A DNA stretch of 18,686 nt from Nitrospiria bacterium (GTDB taxonomy: Bacteria > Nitrospirota > Nitrospiria > JACQBZ01): NCBI GenBank assembly GCA_919901335.1, contig CAKKOZ010000083.1, forward strand, positions 1 to 18,686, in the 5' to 3' direction. A program made the position numbers and the translations under genes. Below, piece by piece: positions 15,101 to 18,686 of this stretch; the stretch's first letter is position 1; each line of letters opens with the position of its first letter. The notes under the pieces were generated by a model. It was not told the DNA's origin, did not search any database, and saw only the letters and a program-made list of their open reading frames with translations.

Positions 15101-15216
15101 GGGGCGAGGGCGGCAATCGTCTCAAAAAGGGCCCGTTGCGAGGCGTCGTCCATCTCTTTCCCGCAAAACCCGGTCAGAAAAGGGGGGGGCGACATCGGTT
15201 GGATCGGATCCGGCAT
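12190..15216 (-). CDS. NorD/CbbO-type VWA domain protein with N-terminal helical repeats
   Basis: A 1008-residue soluble protein of the NorD/CbbO group, partners of MoxR-type ATPases that remodel or activate metalloenzymes. Residues about 80-340 hold some seven helical repeats of 36-42 residues (W/L-x3-G-x2-L ... Y-F/L-R-x-S-P-x-x-L). A central region carries HEAGHLEFGT (430-439), an HExxH site, with a family-type EDARVD (492-497) as possible third ligand. A Pro/Ser/Asp-rich linker spans about 600-710. The C-terminal VWA domain (about 815-1008) has a complete metal-ion-dependent adhesion site: DMSGS (Asp825, Ser827, Ser829), Thr909 and Asp933. The start lies 6 bases after the ATPase stop; Met8 (15195) is an alternative start, and neither has a strong ribosome site, which suggests coupling. 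A run of eight C encodes the prolines at 10-12. Without norB or rbcL nearby the client is unknown. Confidence 0.9.
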   Translation of the reverse strand: MPDPIQPMSPPPFLTGFCGKEMDDASQRALFETIAALAPSDRSTLLELLEELLSTAPKAAAAGVRNLTRILQTLAPAQSLAWLDLGTSISSQSSTAAQKYFLESPDLLAMTDPARRLPLLTLGLELSDGHYGVVMDFIRAGPQLPAGIGTADQTAWMETGLQLAEEDLVLAVEYFRISPEVLHQIPVADLPLWVQLGRHLVRPNALGKPDYLKVIEYFRLSPETLSGLEPADLRRPFLELGTVLARKSADDGMAYLRTGPTILREFDSPIHRRLFLSEGRRLADAITSGSRDPSIVLDYLREGSKIFQAIEHNPTDFITWVDAGLSLLAKNPERAKAYFSGRSKTGRDTTERLIGGILLKTISRTLTLYAEGLSGRSIVIRPTTDLPAKLRETIGDSPATDGRTIYLPDRIRLFPNDDDNFRLYKMTTLHEAGHLEFGTYEPDLDKMKDVIETVAAEYGRSPSSDRPLQTAADYFGLFPNPSWARSLWTLLEDARVDFHLRAEYPGVRRDMDQIVALDLQSRPPLEGLPPRAAVHEALLQLSITDTTEAPLELAETVSGAYDLLLELKKPSATATDSLRVLARLYRFLEEQFRRFPNVRGETDPLGMQEKSPDDSTEQASSPDQRGTAPSPSTLSYRGVMHPDWVRFHSDDATVPVDPARLGSGPLPSAPRSESRDQILQDGRTEAAAKENIPDSGTKTGSTRPMDLEASGNPVFFYDEWDERAQEYRPKWCRLYEHRIRPESSLIVQQTLSSHGPVLRLLRRRFQSLRPEAFRKMKRQSHGDDLDLDAVIEARTELRNGRTPQDTLYIRNEKRLRDVAVAFLIDMSGSTSRQIASARKCVIEVEQEALILMAEALHAVGDPFAIYGFSGDSKDRVDFYIIKDFSDALNAAIHERIGAMRSLNQNRDGTAIRHAAAKLERQPAKTRLLILLSDGKPLDTGYAGDHSLQDTKRALKEARRRGIHPYCITIDQEASRYVTEMYGEVSHTIIDQVATLPDKLPRIYRRLTT

Positions 15217-15222
15217 GACCGA

Positions 15223-16053
15223 TCAGGGAAAGATGCTGTTGACGATTTCGGAGATGCTCCGGTGCATGTCGGGATCGTCCGTGATGGGCTGAATGACGGC
15301 CGCTTCACAGGCGCTCCGCGGATCAATCCCTTTTTGGATCAATGCTCCGGCATAGGCCAGGAGTCGCGTGCTGACGCCTTCTTCCAGGCCGTGGTTTTTT
15401 AGATTCCGGACCTTCTCGCCCAGTTTGACGAGGCTCTGCGCGGCGGCTTCACCCAGACCGGTTTCGTGTTGGAGGATGCGAATTTCCATCTCTCTCGGAG
15501 GGTAATCGAATTCGATCGCCATAAACCGCTGTTTGGTGCTTTGCTTGAGTTCCTTGAGGATGCTTTGATAGCCGGGGTTGTACGAGATCACCAACATGAA
15601 TTCATCCACCGCCTCGATCACCTGGCCTTTTTTTTCGATGGGAAGAATCCGACGGTCATCCGTGAGTGGATGGATGACGACGGTGGTGTCCTTCCGGGCC
15701 TCGACCACCTCGTCCAGATAGCAGATCGCGCCGTGCTTGACCGCAAGCGTCAGCGGGCCATCGGCCCAGACGGTCTCATCGCCGCGGAGGAGATAGCGGC
15801 CGACGACATCCGATGCGGTCAGGTCTTCATGACAGGCGATCGTGATCAGCGGACGCTTGAGCTGGTAGGCCATCTGCTGGACGAATCGTGTCTTGCCGCA
15901 GCCCGTCGGTCCCTTCAGCATGACCGGGATCCGGTTCGAATAGGCGGTGCGAAACAGTTCCACCTCGTTTCGGACCGGCAGGTAAAAGGGCTCCTGCGTG
16001 ATCCGGTACTGATCGATCTCGAGTTCCAGTCCTTTGAGCCGCTCGGTCGTCAT
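15223..16053 (-). CDS. NorQ/CbbQ/MoxR-type AAA+ ATPase
   Basis: This 276-residue cytosolic ATPase belongs to the NorQ/NirQ/CbbQ branch of MoxR AAA+ proteins, ring-forming machines that act with a VWA protein to activate an enzyme such as nitric oxide reductase or Rubisco. Walker A is GPTGCGKT (48-55), Walker B is AICYLDEV (109-116, Asp114 and Glu115), sensor 1 is Asn159 in SYNP, and the Arg in TKQRF (176) and in STR (230) fit arginine-finger and sensor 2 roles. The C-terminal part (about 190-276) matches the CbbQ C-terminal domain. The length is usual (about 260-275). The start overlaps the stop of the small membrane gene by 4 bases (ATGA), and the NorD-like gene follows after 6 bases. I leave the symbol open because the client enzyme is unknown. 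Confidence 0.93.
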   Translation of the reverse strand: MTTERLKGLELEIDQYRITQEPFYLPVRNEVELFRTAYSNRIPVMLKGPTGCGKTRFVQQMAYQLKRPLITIACHEDLTASDVVGRYLLRGDETVWADGPLTLAVKHGAICYLDEVVEARKDTTVVIHPLTDDRRILPIEKKGQVIEAVDEFMLVISYNPGYQSILKELKQSTKQRFMAIEFDYPPREMEIRILQHETGLGEAAAQSLVKLGEKVRNLKNHGLEEGVSTRLLAYAGALIQKGIDPRSACEAAVIQPITDDPDMHRSISEIVNSIFP

Positions 16054-16370
16054 GGGTTGGATTTAATGCGATGGGTGAGCATATAGACGATGACCGTTAG
16101 AATCGTTCCGTAAAACAGGATCAACTTATACCACGGGGCGACCCGCGGGTCGACCGCAAACAGGACGCCGGCCGCGATTGCCAGGCCGATCACGCCCCAT
16201 TTATGCCAGGTCTCGACGCTGCTGTGGACAAACAGGATGACGCCGAAGAGAAACATCATGACCGGCGTGATATCCAGATCGTAATTAAATGAGAGCAGGA
16301 TGTTCAGAAACCCCATGATGATCATGGTGAGGCCGATCAACCGTTCAACCGCCAGCAGTTTTTTATCCAA
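16050..16370 (-). CDS. Small four-helix membrane protein, first gene of the NorQ/NorD-like operon
   Basis: A 106-residue hydrophobic protein with about four membrane helices (roughly 8-28, 35-51, 56-74, 80-99) and a basic C-terminal tail (THRIKSNP). I do not recognise the family. It is not NorE, which is a larger subunit III-like protein. The start is TTG at 16370, preceded by GGGAGGA with 7 bases between; no ATG offers a better start before residue 16. It overlaps the ATPase start by 4 bases, so it is translationally coupled to it and may anchor the ATPase/VWA complex at the membrane or sit with its client. That role is inferred from position. The promoter lies only about 26 bases upstream, giving a very short leader. 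Confidence 0.78.
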   Translation of the reverse strand: MDKKLLAVERLIGLTMIIMGFLNILLSFNYDLDITPVMMFLFGVILFVHSSVETWHKWGVIGLAIAAGVLFAVDPRVAPWYKLILFYGTILTVIVYMLTHRIKSNP

Positions 16371-16395
16371 AGGATGTCCTCCCGAAAGCGGGCAC

Positions 16396-16425
16396 AGCGT
16401 AGCACAGATTCTGACGGTGTGTCAA
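16396..16425 (-). promoter_or_regulatory. Sigma70 promoter with extended -10 for the NorQ/NorD-like operon
   Basis: On the minus strand a perfect TTGACA (16420-16425) is followed after 18 bases by TACGCT (16396-16401), with TGC directly in front as an extended -10. Transcription would begin near 16389, leaving about 19 bases before the TTG start and including the ribosome site. Confidence 0.6.
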
Positions 16426-16454
16426 CGGAGGCACCCGATGCGTGTGGAGGCCGC

Positions 16455-16480
16455 GGATTGGGCTCAGCCGATCCCGTTTT
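16455..16480. terminator. Hairpin just after the nfu stop
   Basis: GGATTGG (16455-16461) pairs with CCGATCC (16468-16474), one wobble pair, with a 6-base loop. It begins 4 bases after the nfu stop on the minus strand, as expected for the end of the iron-sulfur operon, but lacks T-residues on that side. On the plus strand it is followed by TTTTACTTT and would be a better intrinsic terminator, blocking antisense reading into nfu. Confidence 0.3.
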
Positions 16481-17105
16481 ACTTTATAGAAGGCGCATAG
16501 TAGGGGTTTCGGCCGGCTGCGTGGTCCGTCTCGTCCAGAATCTCGCCCGCCTCGGGGACGTGTTGACGAATCGCTTTCTCGATTCCCTGCTTCAGAGTCA
16601 ACGCCGCGCTCCCGCAGCCCTGGCATCCGCCGCTCATCCGGACATAGACCGTCGTGCCTTTTACATCCAGGAGCGACACGGAACCGCCGTGGCCTCCTAC
16701 GCCGGGATTGATCTGGGTGTCCAACACGTGCTGAACCTTGATCTTGATCTGGTCTTCGAGGGTGCGGTCTCCGCTCGTGCCCGTCGCGAGGCCGGAAGCG
16801 AGGGACGCGGCCTCGGACTGAAAATGGGTCCGGATAACCTTCCCCACCTTCTTTCCGATTTCAATCCAGTCCTCCGTCCCTTTTTTGGCGATGGTCACTG
16901 TGCTCCCGGCGAGCTGAACGGCGGTTACTTTTTCAATTCTGAAGAGTTTGTCGGCCAAAGGGGATGCCTTCGCCTTCTCCCGGTTCACATAGAGCAGCGA
17001 CCCGCCCCCTGGAAAAACCGGCCGGTCAACCGTGAACCGGCACCTCTCCGCGTCCAACATCTCGGCTGTGATCGTGATCTCTTCATCGGTCTGTTTGAGT
17101 GACAT
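16479..17105 (-). CDS. nfuA: Nfu-type iron-sulfur cluster carrier protein
   Basis: A 208-residue protein with two domains: an Nfu N-terminal domain (about 10-95) and a NifU-like domain (about 113-195) holding the cluster-binding pair Cys161/Cys164 in SGGCQGCGSA. In a dimer this CxxC holds a 4Fe-4S cluster that is passed to target enzymes. The N-terminal domain is generally a docking module for targets and here lacks cysteine pairs. Length and order match NfuA (about 190 residues). AAGGAG (17114-17119) lies 8 bases before the ATG. It is the third gene of a set with the DUF971 and Mrp genes upstream, all in iron-sulfur cluster handling. The hydrophilic C-terminal extension (NPYYAPSIK) has no assigned role. 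The symbol names the domain layout; strict orthology with the E. coli gene is not shown. Confidence 0.88.
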   Translation of the reverse strand: MSLKQTDEEITITAEMLDAERCRFTVDRPVFPGGGSLLYVNREKAKASPLADKLFRIEKVTAVQLAGSTVTIAKKGTEDWIEIGKKVGKVIRTHFQSEAASLASGLATGTSGDRTLEDQIKIKVQHVLDTQINPGVGGHGGSVSLLDVKGTTVYVRMSGGCQGCGSAALTLKQGIEKAIRQHVPEAGEILDETDHAAGRNPYYAPSIK

Positions 17106-17141
17106 GGGTTGATCTCCTTTTCTTCCAGCGATGGATCTCTC

Positions 17142-17471
17142 TCACCCTTTTTTGCAAACAGGACAGGGACAGATCTCCCGCAGATAATCAAAGTGGTAAA
17201 TGCCCGTTGCGTGATGATCCGAGAATGAAAAGCTTAAGCCGTAGCTTCCCACCGGCTCCACTTTCAACCCCTCGAGATCCAACGGGATGGCGTCCGGGTT
17301 CAACGTCTTCTTGCTGCTCCATTCCTCCACACACCCGGCACAGGGGCAGTTCTGTCGTAAGTACCGAAAACTGTACCGGCTTTCATGGCCGTTGTCCCAA
17401 GTGATGACGAGCGTTTTATTGCCCTGTTTTTTGATGGTCGTGGGCGTGTGGTCGGTTGGTTGAACGCTCAT
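17142..17471 (-). CDS. DUF971 (GBBH-like N-terminal domain) protein
   Basis: A 109-residue protein of the DUF971 family, related to the N-terminal zinc domain of gamma-butyrobetaine hydroxylase and to the C-terminal domain of plant HCF101. The typical core is present: ITWDNGHESRYSFRYLRQNC, then CPCAGC (42-47), and near the end the SDHHATGIYHFDYLRE stretch. Cys42, 44, 47 and one of His86, 87 or 93 fit the known zinc site. A second CPCPVC (101-106) at the C-terminus repeats the first motif. It sits between a Mrp carrier and an Nfu carrier, so a role in iron-sulfur transfer is likely. AGAGG (17478-17482) precedes the ATG by 6 bases. Hairpin 17493-17510 separates it from the Mrp gene. Confidence 0.87.
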   Translation of the reverse strand: MSVQPTDHTPTTIKKQGNKTLVITWDNGHESRYSFRYLRQNCPCAGCVEEWSSKKTLNPDAIPLDLEGLKVEPVGSYGLSFSFSDHHATGIYHFDYLREICPCPVCKKG

Positions 17472-17492
17472 CGAAAACCTCTTGCTTGTCTG

Positions 17493-17510
17493 CCCTGCCT
17501 GCCGGCAGGG
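17493..17510. repeat. Perfect GC-rich hairpin between the Mrp and DUF971 genes
   Basis: CCCTGCC (17493-17499) and GGCAGGG (17504-17510) form a perfect 7-base stem around TGCC. It lies 9 bases after the Mrp stop on the minus strand and has no T-run, so it is not an ordinary terminator. It may set relative expression within the operon, protect an RNA end, or be one copy of a dispersed palindromic repeat. Confidence 0.5.
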
Positions 17511-17518
17511 CTGGGTAG

Positions 17519-18622
17519 CTACACTGTAAACTTTTTAGGGCTGGCGTCCGGTTCTTCAATAATCTGAATCGGTTTAAAGTCGAGGTTGCGGACGCTGATT
17601 TGAGTCGCCAACCGTTCGATAATCTGGAGATACGCCCGGGCCGACGGGGCGCCGGGATCGGCGATCACAATGGGCACTCCTTTATCCGCGTATTTCCGGA
17701 TGTTGATGTCCAGAGGAATCTCCCCCAAGAAAGGGACCTTGAGCCTTTCGCTTTCTTGGGCAACGATTCCATGTCCGAAGATCTCTTCCCGTTCGCCGCA
17801 ATGGGAGCAGATGTGATAGCTCATGTTCTCGATGATCCCGAGCGGATGGACCTTGGTCTGCTCGAACATCCGGAAGGTCTTCATCGAGATCGTCAGGCCC
17901 ACATCCTGGGGCGTCGAGACGATCACGGCACCGACCAGCGAGACCGTCTGGACCAAGGTCAGATGAACATCTCCGGTTCCCGGCGGCATGTCCACGATCA
18001 GATAATCAAGCGGACCCCAATCCACGTTGAGCAACGATTCCTGGACGGCCTTATGGGCCATCGGGCCCCGCCAGATCAGCGGCTGATTGCCGGTCGCCAT
18101 AAAGCCCATCGACATGAATTTGACGCCGTGCGCTTCGATCGGGATGATCCGGCCGTCCCGCTGCTTGAGCTCCACGTCGCGTGTGCCCATCATGATCGGG
18201 ATCGTCGGTCCATAAATATCGCCGTCCACCAGACCGACCCTGGCTCCGTACTTGGCCAGTCCCACGGCGAGATTCGTGCTGACGGTGGATTTTCCAACCC
18301 CCCCCTTGCCGCTGCCGATCGCGACGATGTTCTTGACGCCCGGAATTGTCGTTCGGTCCGTCGCCGTGTGGCCCGTTACTTCGAATTTCATCTTGATCTC
18401 GACGGCCGAGACACCCGGCAGATCTTGAACGGCCCTGGCCGCGTCCTGCCGCATCTTCTCTTTCGCGGGAAAGACGGGCATGGGGAGAACCATCTCAAGA
18501 CCGACGTTGGAATTCCGAACCGAGATATTATTGACAAATCCGAGGGTCACGATGTCTTTGTGCAGGTCCGGATCCTGTATCTTGCTCAGTGCGGCCAGGA
18601 TCTCTTTTTCGGTTACGGGCAT
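17519..18622 (-). CDS. apbC: Mrp/ApbC-type P-loop iron-sulfur cluster carrier ATPase
   Basis: A 367-residue cytosolic protein of the Mrp/NBP35 family, which binds a 4Fe-4S cluster between two subunits and passes it to target enzymes. An N-terminal DUF59/MIP18 domain (about 4-82) is followed by the ATPase: deviant Walker A GSGKGGVGKS (103-112), VDGDIYGPT (132-140), VDMPPGTGD (210-218), and the cluster-binding pair Cys272/Cys275 in SYHICSHCGE. Length is normal (about 350-370). In the DUF59 part the usual Cys of the PACP-type motif is replaced by Phe51 (LPMPVFPAK). AGGAG (18630-18634) lies 7 bases before the ATG. It is the first gene of a set with the DUF971 and Nfu genes, behind a promoter at the window edge. 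Confidence 0.95.
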   Translation of the reverse strand: MPVTEKEILAALSKIQDPDLHKDIVTLGFVNNISVRNSNVGLEMVLPMPVFPAKEKMRQDAARAVQDLPGVSAVEIKMKFEVTGHTATDRTTIPGVKNIVAIGSGKGGVGKSTVSTNLAVGLAKYGARVGLVDGDIYGPTIPIMMGTRDVELKQRDGRIIPIEAHGVKFMSMGFMATGNQPLIWRGPMAHKAVQESLLNVDWGPLDYLIVDMPPGTGDVHLTLVQTVSLVGAVIVSTPQDVGLTISMKTFRMFEQTKVHPLGIIENMSYHICSHCGEREEIFGHGIVAQESERLKVPFLGEIPLDINIRKYADKGVPIVIADPGAPSARAYLQIIERLATQISVRNLDFKPIQIIEEPDASPKKFTV

Positions 18623-18656
18623 CCACCTTCTCCTCTATCGTTGCCGTTGTGCTTCT

Positions 18657-18686
18657 ATTCTACGGTCGGCCGGATTCGTTCGTCAA
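18657..18686 (-). promoter_or_regulatory. Sigma70-like promoter for the iron-sulfur operon
   Basis: On the minus strand TTGACG (18681-18686) is followed after 18 bases by TAGAAT (18657-18662, five of six matches), 34 bases before the Mrp start. The -35 box is cut off exactly by the window edge, so flanking sequence could not be judged. Confidence 0.5.

Noticed and set aside
12190..16053. Assignment as nitric oxide reductase operon norQD
   Set aside because: No norC, norB or norE is in the window, so the specific function was not claimed even though the families match.
15466..16086. 206-codon open frame on the plus strand opposite the AAA+ ATPase
   Set aside because: The minus-strand frame has full Walker A, Walker B and sensor motifs; the plus frame is a shadow.
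16374..17102. 242-codon open frame on the plus strand opposite nfu
   Set aside because: The Nfu CxxC motif and domain layout are on the minus strand; the plus frame has no motif.
1..18686. tRNA, rRNA, CRISPR array, insertion sequence or attachment site
   Set aside because: No repeat arrays, transposase-like proteins or RNA gene signatures were seen; gaps between genes are all under about 150 bases.

Overview
The window looks like a chromosomal segment of a Gram-negative, moderately GC-rich, probably chemolithotrophic bacterium. The gene content (an orphan NorQ/NorD-type pair, tandem universal-stress domains fused to PCP_red domains, a Mrp/DUF971/Nfu iron-sulfur cluster, CopCD) best fits the Nitrospirota or a neighbouring phylum. 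That placement is an inference from gene content; no rRNA or other marker lies in the window.

Left part, plus strand (1-8704): metal handling. The 3' end of an exported, probably outer-membrane protein runs into copC and copD, which overlap by 4 bases. A sigma70-like promoter follows (2243-2271), then a small exported histidine-rich protein, then a tripartite heavy-metal efflux operon: outer-membrane factor (CzcC type), periplasmic adaptor (CzcB type), RND pump (CzcA/CusA type) and a PII-like DUF3240 protein overlapping the pump stop codon. Together these would take up or buffer copper (CopCD) and expel metal from the periplasm or cytoplasm (Czc), with DUF3240 as a likely metal-sensing partner.

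Middle part, minus strand (8742-11629): a four-helix CopD-like membrane protein is coupled (TGATG) to a 656-residue soluble protein with an unusual layout: two ATP-binding-type Usp domains, a PCP_red domain, a rubredoxin-type Cys4 knuckle and two more PCP_red-like repeats. Upstream lies a small coiled-coil/zinc-ribbon protein with its own possible promoter.

Right-middle, minus strand (11763-16370): one operon behind a good promoter (16396-16425) encodes a four-helix membrane protein, a NorQ/CbbQ-type AAA+ ATPase, a 1008-residue NorD/CbbO-type VWA protein with N-terminal helical repeats and an HExxH site, and a 135-residue protein of unknown family. No target enzyme (nitric oxide reductase or Rubisco) is encoded in the window.

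Right edge, minus strand (16479-18622): an iron-sulfur cluster assembly and delivery operon, promoter at 18657-18686: Mrp/ApbC carrier (DUF59 plus P-loop), DUF971 protein and Nfu-type carrier. The first two together match the domain set of the single plant protein HCF101.

No tRNA, rRNA, insertion sequence, CRISPR array or origin was seen. No gene-free stretch exceeds about 150 bases; the longest (2754-2899, 11156-11305, 11630-11762, 16371-16478, 2206-2312) hold the regulatory elements listed below or nothing that I recognise.
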